Positions 1 to 8,041 are shown, numbered from the stretch's first letter. The stretch: 26,465 bases of DNA from CAJWLW01 sp963580095 (GCA_963580095.1 CAUZJQ010000024.1:1-26465); one strand, 5' to 3'. Program-made: numbers and translations. The notes: a model not told the origin generated them from the letters alone.

Positions 1-172
1 AGTGGCTCAAGCAGATAATCCCCCAGGCAGTGCCCTTGGCCCGATTGAGCGCCGGTAACAGCATGGCCGCAAGGATTGCGATAATCGTAATCACGACCAG
101 CAGTTCGATGAGGGTGAATGCTGATCGGATTGGCTTGGCGAACAGTCTTCGATTGTTGGAGAAACCTGTCAC
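1..172 (-). CDS. Prepilin-type N-terminal cleavage/methylation protein (partial)
   Basis: The visible N-terminus reads FTLIELLVVITIIAILAAM followed by LLPALNRAK, the class III (type II secretion/type IV) prepilin signature: cleavage before the Phe, a conserved Glu at mature position 5, and a hydrophobic helix. Such proteins are processed by a prepilin peptidase and sit in the inner membrane or a pseudopilus. The gene runs off the left edge, so its globular domain is not seen. The start is uncertain: the frame stays open back to a TGA near 425 with no ATG. GTG at 172 gives a short basic leader, and TTG near 223 is an alternative. No clear ribosome binding site precedes either. It diverges from the acetyltransferase at 596. 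The family call is confident, the start is not. Confidence 0.8.
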   Translation of the reverse strand, partial: MTGFSNNRRLFAKPIRSAFTLIELLVVITIIAILAAMLLPALNRAKGTAWGIICLSH

Positions 173-595
173 TTGCGAAGGTGCTTTGGATTTAAGATGC
201 GTAAAACAATGGTATTCCGGCAACTGACACCAAGCCGTTCGTGATGCTTTGTCTGTTCGCGCCTTTCTGAAAAATAACAGGCTGTAGTCATTTAACGTAT
301 TCGACCGTATAGCTTTCCCGGACAAATCTGGACAATGCAACAATGACTTTTCCGGATTGGCTTCGCATGTTCCGATTAAATTAAGAACATAACGTTTGTA
401 GTGTACATAATACGAAAGAATAGATCAAGCCGTTCTGAGGGAGAATTGTCATCGGCTAAACAGTGCCTTCCTTTGGAATTCCGGCCGCTGTCTTGATTCT
501 TCTGCGACGGGCCGCCATTGTGTGGTTTGGGAGACCGCAGGCTGTGCGGCCCCGCCTCGACGAGTTTTTAAGAGGCCAGTTGCTTGGGAGAGAAG
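173..595. other. Divergent intergenic region, no gene seen
   Basis: This stretch of about 420 bases separates the leftward prepilin from the rightward acetyltransferase. Open frames here have no family likeness and overlap the acetyltransferase start in other frames. The centre (about 340-420) is AT-rich and is the likeliest place for divergent promoters, but no convincing -35/-10 pair could be fixed. The ribosome binding site of the downstream gene (GGGAGAGA) lies at its right end. Confidence 0.5.
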
Positions 596-1321
596 ATGCC
601 ATCACCTCACACACGTCAAAAGCTGGTGCAGGACCTGGGCAACCTGGGTGTCGGTTCGGGCGACATGCTCTTCGTGCACTCATCCTTCAAGAGTCTTGGA
701 TCGGTCGAAGGCGGCGCCGAAACCGTGATTGGTGCCTTAGAGGAAGTGCTCGGACCGTACGGTCTTCTCCTGATGCCCTCGTTCAACATGGTGGAACCGG
801 AGCGGCGTGCGCCGACCTGGAATATCTCGACGAGATCGACCAATGTTGGATGGCTAACCGAATTTTTCCGCCGGATGCCCGGCACAAGTCGGTCCGACCA
901 CTACTCCCACTCGGTAGCGGCCCGGGGAAAAGAAGCTGCGGCGTTGGTGGCGGATCATCTCAGCCGTGAGGGCTACGCGTCACCGTGGGATCTTGAGCCA
1001 TGGGGGCACACCTACGGGTTGCACTCGCCGATGTATCGGGCCTGGCAGGCCGGGGCCAAGGTTCTCATGTTGGGGGTGGACTATGAGTCATCCACTTACA
1101 TCCACTTCGTCGAAGTCATTCACTGGAACAGGCACCTCGAGTGCGATCCGGCGGCGTACCCTTCGATCGATCGAGTGGCGCTTGGAGCGTATTGGGAGCG
1201 GGCGGGCTGCTTGCAAAGGGGAGACGTGGGTGATGCCGAGTCCCGGGTGTTCCCGGTGCAGGACTTTGTCAGCTTGTTGCTGAAAGAGGTCGAGCGCGAT
1301 CTCGAGTCGTATTTAATCTAA
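596..1321 (+). CDS. AAC(3)-type aminoglycoside N-acetyltransferase family protein
   Basis: The 241-residue protein matches the Antibiotic_NAT (AAC(3)) fold over its length. It has an early FVHSSFKSLG segment (about 26-35), GGAETVIGALEEVLGP (39-54) leading to LLLMPSFN, then WLTEFFRRMPGTSRSDHYSHSVAA (about 86-109), which carries the conserved His of the H-x-x-H-S-V-A block, and GAKVLMLGVDYESSTYIHFVE (153-173) with the conserved His/Glu pair. Characterised members transfer acetyl from acetyl-CoA to the 3-amino group of 2-deoxystreptamine aminoglycosides. Many environmental members are uncharacterised and may acetylate other amino sugars, so resistance is not implied. ATG at 596 is preferred over TTG at 584 because GGGAGAGA sits just upstream. 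It stands alone on the + strand, facing the convergent gene cluster on its right. Confidence 0.88.
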   Translation: MPSPHTRQKLVQDLGNLGVGSGDMLFVHSSFKSLGSVEGGAETVIGALEEVLGPYGLLLMPSFNMVEPERRAPTWNISTRSTNVGWLTEFFRRMPGTSRSDHYSHSVAARGKEAAALVADHLSREGYASPWDLEPWGHTYGLHSPMYRAWQAGAKVLMLGVDYESSTYIHFVEVIHWNRHLECDPAAYPSIDRVALGAYWERAGCLQRGDVGDAESRVFPVQDFVSLLLKEVERDLESYLI

Positions 1322-1341
1322 GCAGTCACGCCAGATAACGG

Positions 1342-1378
1342 GGCCCCCTCACCGCCGTGCAGGGGGTCTCAAAGACCC
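1342..1378 (+). terminator. Overlapping hairpins after the acetyltransferase
   Basis: Two alternative stems can form about 20 bases after the stop codon. GCCCCCT (1343-1349) can pair with AGGGGG (1361-1366). GGGTCT (1364-1369) pairs perfectly with AGACCC (1373-1378) around a 3-base loop. They share bases, so only one can form at a time. No T-run follows, so intrinsic termination is only a weak inference from position. Confidence 0.25.
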
Positions 1379-1593
1379 GGATATCTGTCTCGACAACGGT
1401 GCATGCTGGGATACGGTTAAAGCGTCCCAGCCGATGATGGTTGACTCTGAACTGTTTTAGCGGAGCCTGTGATCTAGAGAGCTACTGGCCAGTAGCGAGC
1501 GCGACATTGGTCATCGGTGATGCTGTGATAGCAGAGGCGGACTGGCCGATTATTGAAACAAGCACGATTGCAAGTCCATGGTCCGTTCAAGCC

Positions 1594-2193
1594 CTACAGC
1601 CCATCCTTAATGTCGATCGCTTCCATGGCTTTGTAGCGGGAAGATTCACGGAACGCCTTTTTCTCCCCTGCCTCGGATTCGGCCTTTTCCCGGGCTGAAT
1701 CTTCCTCGGCTGCGGCCTTTCTCTGCCTCATGACTTCATTTTCGATTTTGGTGTTGGAGTACGTGACACGGACGATGCCCGATTCGACGTTAGCGGCGCC
1801 TACAAAGATGCCGGCCGTCTTGAGCGCACTTTTTACAGTGTCATATTTTGAGGCCAACTTCTCCCTGATAAAGGTCAGGCCAGCTTCGTCCGGCCCATCC
1901 TCAGGCGCCTCCGGCATCCTGTAGAAGGTGGACACTCTAAACAGCGTATCATCTATGAATACGTAGTTCGTATACTGGATGACGCCCCCGTCTTCGCCGG
2001 GCTGCCGGAGGATCTCAACATACTTTGGACTGTCTTCTTCTGCCAGATTCGGCACCGCGGCCGTGACTTCCTCTTTTGATTGTCCCCACTTCGTACTGCC
2101 GTACCCGTTTAGTAAAGCAAGGTCCTCGGCCTGCGACCCGATTGCCGTGAACATGGCAGCGATTATTATGATGATGATGCGTTGACCGGTCAT
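1594..2193 (-). CDS. Small secreted protein of unknown function with WGxSxEEV motif
   Basis: The 199-residue protein starts at ATG 2193, which has a strong GGAGG site 7-8 bases upstream. An upstream start would disrupt the signal peptide. Residues 5-22 (poly-Ile core, then GSQA) look like a signal peptide cleaved before Glu-Asp, so the protein is probably periplasmic. The mature part begins with KWGQSKEEVTAAVP (about 35-48), a motif seen in many uncharacterised periplasmic proteins in which a short Trp-Gly-x-Ser helix opens a small mixed alpha/beta domain. The C-terminal third (about 150-190) is rich in Lys, Glu and Ala and is probably a helical or coiled tail. It follows the sulfatase-fold gene on the same strand about 380 bases downstream, so a shared transcript is possible but unproven. 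No function can be assigned. Confidence 0.72.
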   Translation of the reverse strand: MTGQRIIIIIIAAMFTAIGSQAEDLALLNGYGSTKWGQSKEEVTAAVPNLAEEDSPKYVEILRQPGEDGGVIQYTNYVFIDDTLFRVSTFYRMPEAPEDGPDEAGLTFIREKLASKYDTVKSALKTAGIFVGAANVESGIVRVTYSNTKIENEVMRQRKAAAEEDSAREKAESEAGEKKAFRESSRYKAMEAIDIKDGL

Positions 2194-2435
2194 GATTTTC
2201 CTCCAATTGGCTAGTTGCAGAAACACAGGGCTGTTTTCTTTTCCCAAAAACGCGGTTGGAGCTCTATTCTAACAAGTTGAATCAGTTGAAAGTTGATTCA
2301 TAAAAGTATGACCGATAGTGCGATAAATCAACCGTTAATTGCCTGCCAATTTTTGTGGCCTTTCCTTAGTTGCCTTTCCCCTTTGCCAGTGCGATGTGTG
2401 CCGGGCACACCGAAACGGATCGACTTGTGGACTGA

Positions 2436-2572
2436 CTATTCATGAATCCCCAGAGCGCTAAGCCGAGTGAGGCGTGCCTTGGCGGCATGGTGCTGGGGAT
2501 CAATCTCCAGCACTTTCTTCCACGCTTCTATCGCTTCCGCATACTTCTCATTCTTTTCATAGGCTTTCTCAC
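2436..2572 (-). pseudogene. Out-of-phase duplicate of the terminal TPR unit
   Basis: Directly after the stop codon of the sulfatase-fold/TPR gene, another frame encodes GEKAYEKNEKYAEAIEAWKK, then VLEIDPQHHAAKARLTRL, ending in a TAG at 2436-2438. It closely resembles the last 44 residues of the intact gene (KGYEKQEQYEAAIEAWKK, then VSEIRPQQHEARKNLTRL). The two stop codons lie 137 bases apart, which is not a multiple of three. The copy is therefore a tandem duplication out of phase, or the former C-terminus cut off by an indel. It has no start codon or ribosome binding site of its own. Confidence 0.72.
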
Positions 2573-4789
2573 CTACTGATGAGTCAGCCCCCTGAGTCGG
2601 GTGAGGTTTTTTCGAGCTTCATGCTGCTGGGGACGGATCTCCGACACCTTCTTCCAGGCTTCTATCGCTGCTTCATATTGTTCCTGTTTCTCATAGCCTT
2701 TCGCCAAACGCACATAAGCCAGTGCAAATTTGGGGTCCAGTCCAATGACTTTAATATAATTCCCTATCGCCTGCTGCTGGTTGCCTGATTGGTCATAAGC
2801 CAGCCCTCGATTGTAGTAAGCGGGCTTAAATCGGGGCTTCAGTTCAATAACGTTATCGTAATCCTTGATCGCCTGCTGCTGGTTGCCTGATTTTTGATAA
2901 ACAACCCCCCGATTGTAATAAGCCTCTGCAGATTGGGGTGCCAGTTCAATGGCTTTGTCGTAATCCTCTAATGCGCGCTGATAGTTGCCTGTTCTTTCAT
3001 AAACGCCCCCTCGATTGGAATAGGCCTCCGCGAATTCTGCATCCAGTTCAATGGCTTTGTCGTAATCCTCTATTGCGTGCTCCAAGTTGCCCAATTTCCT
3101 ATAAGCCAGCCCTCGATTGTAATAGATCTGTGGTAATTCTGCATCCAGTTCAATGGCTTTGTTAAATTGATCAAGAGCTTTTCCAAAGTCCATTTTTTTT
3201 GTATAACAGGTGCCAATGTCATTGATAGTAACAGGGTCATCGGGCTTGAAAGAAGCTGCTATCTCAAAATGCGTTATCGCTTCATCATACTTGCCTAAGC
3301 CTTCATAACACTGAGCAAGGTTTATATATGCTTCAGTATTCTTTTGGTCAATTTTTATGACTTCCCGGAATCCTTCTATTGCCTTATCTATCAAACCTTC
3401 ATTAGCAAGCCTGGCTGACAGATTCATTTTTTCCATAACCCGAATCAGTTTTCTGGGCACCGGTTCTTCGGAACCAGGGGCAGCATCGCCTCCGATATAC
3501 CCCAAGCTCATCAATTTTCGTCTGGTCTCTTCGTCTATCTCCGCCGTGGCCGGAGCCTCTCCGGAAGAACTGGTCGCAGTCAAAAATGTTTCCAGCCGAT
3601 TATCCATCTCCTTGACCACATCCATTCTGCTGTCGGCTAAGTTGACCAGTTCCTGAGGGTCGTTTTTGGTGTTATATAATTCCGGCTCCGGTGACTTTAT
3701 ATACTTCCATTCTGCTGTCCGAAAGGATTTCAGTTCACTCCAGTTATAGCGGAGCTTGGCATACAGGGACTCGCTATAGGCCGGAAGATTAAGTGATTTT
3801 ATCCGGCCCTTCATCAAGCCAATGAGACTCTTGCCCTGGATCTCCTTGTTTCTCTCTATTTGTAAGAAATCCAAAATGGTCGGCATGACATCAACTAAAC
3901 GGACTTGTCCTTCGATAACTTTTCCCTCCGTAACCAGGCCCGGGCAAGAGAATATCAGAGGGACCTTCAAGGTGGTATCATAGATAAACACAGAGTGGCC
4001 GAATTCTTCATGTTCACCCAACCCCTCGGCATGGTCGGCGGCAAAGATTATCAGGCTATTCTCATCAAGCTTCAGCTCTTTCAGGGCGGCTAGAAGCACC
4101 CCTATATGCTCATCTGTAAAGGCGATCTCTCCATCGTACGGATTATCTTTGTAAAGCTCCCTGTAAGGGGCGGGCGGATTGTAAACAGCGTGCGGGTCAA
4201 AATAATGTACCCACAAGAAGGTTTTGGAGGCTTTCTTGTTCCGCAGCCAGCTGACTGCGGCATCCGTAACTTTGTCGGCAGTGCGCTCTGCCTCCATATG
4301 CTCGATGATTTTTTTTCCGATATTTTGTTGCATCCTGTCATCATAGGTTTCAAATCCCTGGTCCAGGCCGAACTTGGAATCCAGGACAAAGGCACTGACA
4401 AATGCCGCGGTCGCATAGCCGTTTTCCTGCATCCGTTCCGCCAAGGTGACGGCCGACTGGCCAAGGCGATAAGACCCGTTGTCTCTTACGTTGTTGAACT
4501 GTGGATACGTGGACGTGAAAAGACTGCAGTGAGAAGGAAGGGTAAGGGGCACTTGACTGATGGCATTCTTAAACATCGTCCCGCGTTCGGCCAAACCATC
4601 TATGTTGGGGGTCTTTATTCTCTCATATCCGTAACAGCCCAGATGGTCACTTCGCAGGGTGTCAACAGTAATAAAGATCACATTTTCAGGTACACTGTCA
4701 GGCGTCTGCTTTGCACTGATGGCAAACCATGCCACCAGTGCTGCAATGACTACTCCTGAAAGGATGCCGATTTTTCTGCTGAGTTTCAT
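2573..4789 (-). CDS. Membrane-anchored sulfatase-fold (alkaline phosphatase superfamily) protein with C-terminal TPRs
   Basis: The 738-residue protein has an uncleaved signal anchor (7-26), a sulfatase/alkaline-phosphatase-superfamily domain (about 34-435) and six to eight TPRs (about 455-730). Annotation pipelines would call it a sulfatase. However, the place of the formylglycine motif C/S-x-P-S-R is taken by T83-L-P-S-H, so the usual maturation cannot occur. Visible candidate metal ligands are D43 (in VDTLRSDH), T83 as nucleophile, D198 and H200 (in HYFDPH), D252-H253 (in AADHAEGLGEH) and H265 (in EFGH). This set resembles the two-metal site of nucleotide pyrophosphatase/phosphodiesterases. 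The linker ends in SLGYIGG, as in the homologue at 24422. No clear ribosome binding site precedes the ATG at 4789. Base composition is visibly lower in GC than the upstream genes. Phosphodiesterase or phosphotransferase activity is inference. Confidence 0.88.
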   Translation of the reverse strand: MKLSRKIGILSGVVIAALVAWFAISAKQTPDSVPENVIFITVDTLRSDHLGCYGYERIKTPNIDGLAERGTMFKNAISQVPLTLPSHCSLFTSTYPQFNNVRDNGSYRLGQSAVTLAERMQENGYATAAFVSAFVLDSKFGLDQGFETYDDRMQQNIGKKIIEHMEAERTADKVTDAAVSWLRNKKASKTFLWVHYFDPHAVYNPPAPYRELYKDNPYDGEIAFTDEHIGVLLAALKELKLDENSLIIFAADHAEGLGEHEEFGHSVFIYDTTLKVPLIFSCPGLVTEGKVIEGQVRLVDVMPTILDFLQIERNKEIQGKSLIGLMKGRIKSLNLPAYSESLYAKLRYNWSELKSFRTAEWKYIKSPEPELYNTKNDPQELVNLADSRMDVVKEMDNRLETFLTATSSSGEAPATAEIDEETRRKLMSLGYIGGDAAPGSEEPVPRKLIRVMEKMNLSARLANEGLIDKAIEGFREVIKIDQKNTEAYINLAQCYEGLGKYDEAITHFEIAASFKPDDPVTINDIGTCYTKKMDFGKALDQFNKAIELDAELPQIYYNRGLAYRKLGNLEHAIEDYDKAIELDAEFAEAYSNRGGVYERTGNYQRALEDYDKAIELAPQSAEAYYNRGVVYQKSGNQQQAIKDYDNVIELKPRFKPAYYNRGLAYDQSGNQQQAIGNYIKVIGLDPKFALAYVRLAKGYEKQEQYEAAIEAWKKVSEIRPQQHEARKNLTRLRGLTHQ
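2839..3180 (-). repeat. 102-base tandem repeats encoding 34-residue TPR units
   Basis: The motif CAGTTCAATGGCTTTGTCG, or a close variant of it, recurs on the + strand with its unit starting at 2839, 2941, 3043 and 3145, exactly 102 bases apart. Each unit encodes one 34-residue TPR (YYNRGLAYRKLGNLEHAIED type, then YDKAIELD). The nucleotide likeness between units is higher than TPR protein constraint alone needs, which suggests recent unit duplication or conversion. This is coding repeat, not a CRISPR array. Confidence 0.85.
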
Positions 4790-4850
4790 GTTTTGAATAG
4801 AATCCGGTTACTCGACCAGTTTTTGGTGATGCGTCATGCCTCACGTACCA

Positions 4851-6344
4851 CTATCGCGGCTCCACCCAGATTTCCACTTCGTCAATCACCATTTCTCCGG
4901 TGGCCCCGGGGTCCGCAGATGCGAGGGTGATGGTCAGCTGGTTCTCACCCCAGTTTGTCGCGGCGGCGGGCACGGGGAACCAGCGGACGTTGGGAAACGG
5001 CCTGAGGTACCTGTCGTCGTGCTTGCCCAAAGGTCCGGTTGCCAGGGGGACACCGTTGAGTTGTAGATCCACTTCGTCATAGCGGGTCAGGTTACCCCGG
5101 ACCATCAGCGTGGCGTGGTGGACCCGGTCCCTTTGCTCATACAGCCGGAACCGGAATAGGCCAGAAGGTCTCACGGCGCTGCGGTCGAGGACTACCCGCT
5201 GCGGCTCCCCGGCTAAATGGTTCTCCTCATCCCGAGTCGGGTCGAAGACATAGTGCCGATCGCCGCGTGCCACCCGCTGCGGATCGCGCAGCTCACGGAA
5301 TGCCTGCAACGCCTGCGGATAGAACGGCGGCGGCCACAAGTGACCGACGAAATGGTTGTAGATGGAAATTCCATCGGCGCCGGCGCCATAGAAGGTGTGT
5401 GCCAGTGCCCTGTCGTTTGACCGTGTCATGCTGGCGCATCCGGGAACGTGTCGTTCCGCGGTGAAATGAACCCGCTTTCTCGCGTTTTCACTGGACCACG
5501 GCGCCATTCCCGGATACAACATGCATTCACTCTGTCGCGTCAGGGCGGCAAACTCTGCATACGGTGCGTTGAAGCAGGCGAACATCGGGTCCATCGGGCT
5601 GAGGGAGTCTATCAGTCCCTCGGCGATCCACGTCGACACATCGAGTCCCAGGCACAGACACTGCTCGAGCGAGGCGTGCACCCTGGCTGCCAATTGTATC
5701 CGCTTGCCGCGGGATTGGCTGTACTCATCGAGCATGCCGCGGAGACGACGCACCAGGGCGGTCATCAGGGGGGCACGTTCCTTGCCGTGCGGGGCCGGGA
5801 AGTATATGTCCTCCCGGAATGTCAGTTCGATACCGTCCACATCGAAGCGGCTCACAAGCTCCTCCATCACCTCGAACACGAACTGGCGCACCTCGTCGAA
5901 TGTGAAATCGAGCATCCTTTGATCGGGGTCGTGGTCCTGGCCGGGCTCCGACAATCGACATTCCGGGTGCGACGCGATGAAGTCCACTGGCGCAGGGAAA
6001 TGTTCCCCGCCATGGTTGTCGTTCATGCGAAACCCAGCCACAAATGACATCCCGCGTTTGTGGGAATGGTCGAGGAGCAGCTGCAGCGGCTGGATGCCCG
6101 CATCCAGCAAGGGCAGGAACCGCTGGTGCTGCTCGCGCCCGCCATACTCGAACCGGTCTGACCGCCAGTAGAATGTGAATCCCTGGGCGTAGACATCCTG
6201 TTGGAAGGCGTCCACGCCGCTGTCGGCGAGCATGTCGATCCACTGCCGCAGATCATCGGCCTCCACCGGATCGGGCAGCACGCCGCCGGCGATGCTGGAC
6301 GGATCGCTGACATAGAGCAGGCGCCTGTTGCCACGCGGTGTCAT
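4851..6344 (-). CDS. Glycosyl-hydrolase-like 10 (GHL10-type) TIM-barrel protein
   Basis: The roughly 497-residue protein contains a TIM-barrel domain with features of the GHL10 family. These are FVAGFRMNDNHGG, then the HPECRL segment, then MLDFTFDEVRQFVFEVMEEL followed by SRFDVDGIELTFREDIYF, in which Asp/Glu residues at the strand end would line the active site. The last 120 residues (about 375-495) are beta-rich (LFRFRLYEQ, VDLQLNGVPL, LTITLASAD, VDEVEIWV-like) and probably form a jelly-roll, perhaps carbohydrate-binding. Characterised relatives act on glycans, but the substrate here cannot be told. ATG 6344 is chosen. TTG 6410 is possible and would overlap the stop codon of the preceding gene (TTGA), adding 22 low-complexity residues. 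No signal peptide is evident. It is probably co-transcribed with the lipoprotein upstream and the sulfatase-fold gene 61 bases downstream. Confidence 0.78.
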   Translation of the reverse strand: MTPRGNRRLLYVSDPSSIAGGVLPDPVEADDLRQWIDMLADSGVDAFQQDVYAQGFTFYWRSDRFEYGGREQHQRFLPLLDAGIQPLQLLLDHSHKRGMSFVAGFRMNDNHGGEHFPAPVDFIASHPECRLSEPGQDHDPDQRMLDFTFDEVRQFVFEVMEELVSRFDVDGIELTFREDIYFPAPHGKERAPLMTALVRRLRGMLDEYSQSRGKRIQLAARVHASLEQCLCLGLDVSTWIAEGLIDSLSPMDPMFACFNAPYAEFAALTRQSECMLYPGMAPWSSENARKRVHFTAERHVPGCASMTRSNDRALAHTFYGAGADGISIYNHFVGHLWPPPFYPQALQAFRELRDPQRVARGDRHYVFDPTRDEENHLAGEPQRVVLDRSAVRPSGLFRFRLYEQRDRVHHATLMVRGNLTRYDEVDLQLNGVPLATGPLGKHDDRYLRPFPNVRWFPVPAAATNWGENQLTITLASADPGATGEMVIDEVEIWVEPR

Positions 6345-6406
6345 CGGGGTCTGGGGTTCCTGGCTCTCCACTTTTCTCGGGGGCCCTTCTATTGGGCTGT
6401 CAGGCG

Positions 6407-7873
6407 TCAAGGTGACCGCAGGCGCAGGAGCTTGCCGCCGCCGGGTACTATACTCACCGTCGCCCGCGCCCCGTCTGGGGCCGGGTGCCAGTTCCGCTCC
6501 TCGGCGTCGAACACCGCCAGCGGTCCGGGCCCAACCACGGTCGTGGTGATGCCGATGATATAGTTCAGGTTCACCACCAGCACATGCGTAGCGCCGGCCG
6601 CCGTGCCGAAGTAGCCGAGCAGGATGCCCCCCCTTGCCTTGTCTGGCGGTACAGGTGGGTCCACGGTAAAGGACGCCTCGGCCGGCAGCCCCATGCCGCC
6701 CGCCGGAACGGTACCCAGATGATACGCCCCCAGGGAAATCAGTGGCTGCACCTGCTCGCCGACGGCAACAAACTCGGGATGGATCTGACGCAACGCTTTG
6801 CCCAGTGCGGTCGGGGTGCGATCCGGATACTCAACTCCTCCCCAATGTTCCGCCTCCTCCCAGGCGTTGTAAACAAACTGGCAGATGCCCTGGCCGCCGT
6901 AGGCCAGGGTGGTAAAGGCCAGGTATCTTCCCTCGTCACCGTTGGGCTGGCGCCAGCCCGGTCCCATCGAGGAAGCCTGGATGACGTTCATGAAGGGCAG
7001 GCCGTACTTCACCGTCGCCTCGCGGACCAGCGCCAGGTTATGGAAGTACTCACTGTTATCGTACGCTCTGCTGGTGTAGCGCATCTGGTAGTGGTCATAG
7101 CTGATCAAGTCGGGTTTCACCTCCTCGATGAATCGGCGGAGGTACTCTCTGTATGCGGTCACTTTATCGCCGGACGTCCCCTGCGCCCCAGGGCTGGCGT
7201 ACATGGGGAAGAGATTGATGTAAAACAGGTGGTTGGGATCACGCTTGCGGACGTATTCCACCAGCCTGCCCAATCCCGGAAACTCGGTGGCACCGGGTTC
7301 ATCGACGGAGATGTAGCCGTACATCGCCGGATGATCCTTGACCTTGTCTATGAGTACATCGAGTTTTGCCAGCCACTCCGGGTCGTCCAAGGCATCCTCG
7401 TGAAACACATTCCGCCAGGGAGGCTTGGCCTCATGGACATACAGCATCCCACGCATCCCGTTAGCTTGAGCACTGTCGAAGTCATCGAGATTTCGGCAGA
7501 ACATCATGTTGAAGCCGCCTTCGGCCAGCTTTTTTGCCACTGTCGGCGAAATGAGCTCGAATCGGGGTGGCCCGGCGTCCGGCGGTGGTGTTTTCTTGGG
7601 TTCGTCTCCCCACATGCTGTTGTTGCCGCCTGCCCCGGGTCCTTGCATGTACCAGACCATGGGCTTGCCGACTTTCCACAAGCTGCCTTCCGGTCGGCCC
7701 GGTGCCGGCGTCCCAGCGAACGTGCGGGTCACGGGTTGACTCGGGGGAGCAGGTAATTCGGTCCCCGATTGTTCGAGGTGGCAGCATCCCGCCAGCAGCA
7801 TACAGCCCAGGGCTGAGCACAAGCATATTATGACGGCAGCCGGCAGCTTGAGGTTTTTTTTACTTTGATTCAT
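6407..7873 (-). CDS. TIM-barrel glycosidase-like lipoprotein
   Basis: The 488-residue protein starts at ATG 7873, with AAGGAG about 10 bases upstream. A basic leader and hydrophobic stretch (8-29) end in the lipobox L27-A-G-C30, so it should be lipidated and envelope-anchored. A Pro/Gly-rich linker follows. The main domain resembles clan GH-A TIM barrels: KKLAEGGFNMMFCRNLDDFD (about 115-134), then MYGYISVDEPG (about 185-194) with D191-E192-P193 in the place of the acid/base motif, then DLISYDHYQM and PFMNVIQ. A convincing second catalytic Glu was not found. The C-terminal 90 residues look beta-rich. It lies just upstream of the GHL10-type gene, its stop overlapping an alternative TTG start of that gene, which suggests translational coupling. 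Membership of the clan is inferred by pattern; no numbered GH family could be assigned. Confidence 0.68.
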   Translation of the reverse strand: MNQSKKNLKLPAAVIICLCSALGCMLLAGCCHLEQSGTELPAPPSQPVTRTFAGTPAPGRPEGSLWKVGKPMVWYMQGPGAGGNNSMWGDEPKKTPPPDAGPPRFELISPTVAKKLAEGGFNMMFCRNLDDFDSAQANGMRGMLYVHEAKPPWRNVFHEDALDDPEWLAKLDVLIDKVKDHPAMYGYISVDEPGATEFPGLGRLVEYVRKRDPNHLFYINLFPMYASPGAQGTSGDKVTAYREYLRRFIEEVKPDLISYDHYQMRYTSRAYDNSEYFHNLALVREATVKYGLPFMNVIQASSMGPGWRQPNGDEGRYLAFTTLAYGGQGICQFVYNAWEEAEHWGGVEYPDRTPTALGKALRQIHPEFVAVGEQVQPLISLGAYHLGTVPAGGMGLPAEASFTVDPPVPPDKARGGILLGYFGTAAGATHVLVVNLNYIIGITTTVVGPGPLAVFDAEERNWHPAPDGARATVSIVPGGGKLLRLRSP

Positions 7874-8041
7874 TGTTCCCACTCTCCTTTTTTAACTTCG
7901 TGTTGTGCTTAGCGTCTTGCGAGTTGGCGCAGAGACCCCACATCAAGATCAATACAGATAACTCTACCCGTGCAGGTTGCATTTTAAAACGGATTCCCGT
8001 GTACCAAGCCGCAGACGGTGACGATCCGGCTTTGGGCCGCC

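Noticed and set aside
2278..2300. TGAATCA...TGATTCA inverted repeat upstream of the small secreted protein gene
   Set aside because: Seven-base arms with a nine-base spacer are plausible as an operator, but such short repeats are expected by chance and no regulator is nearby.
2839..3180. Regular 102-base repeats as a CRISPR array
   Set aside because: The repeats are coding, contiguous without spacers, and translate to TPR units.
6485..7756. Rightward frame of 423 codons opposite the lipoprotein gene
   Set aside because: The lipoprotein strand has a signal peptide, lipobox and ribosome binding site; the opposite frame has no recognisable domain.
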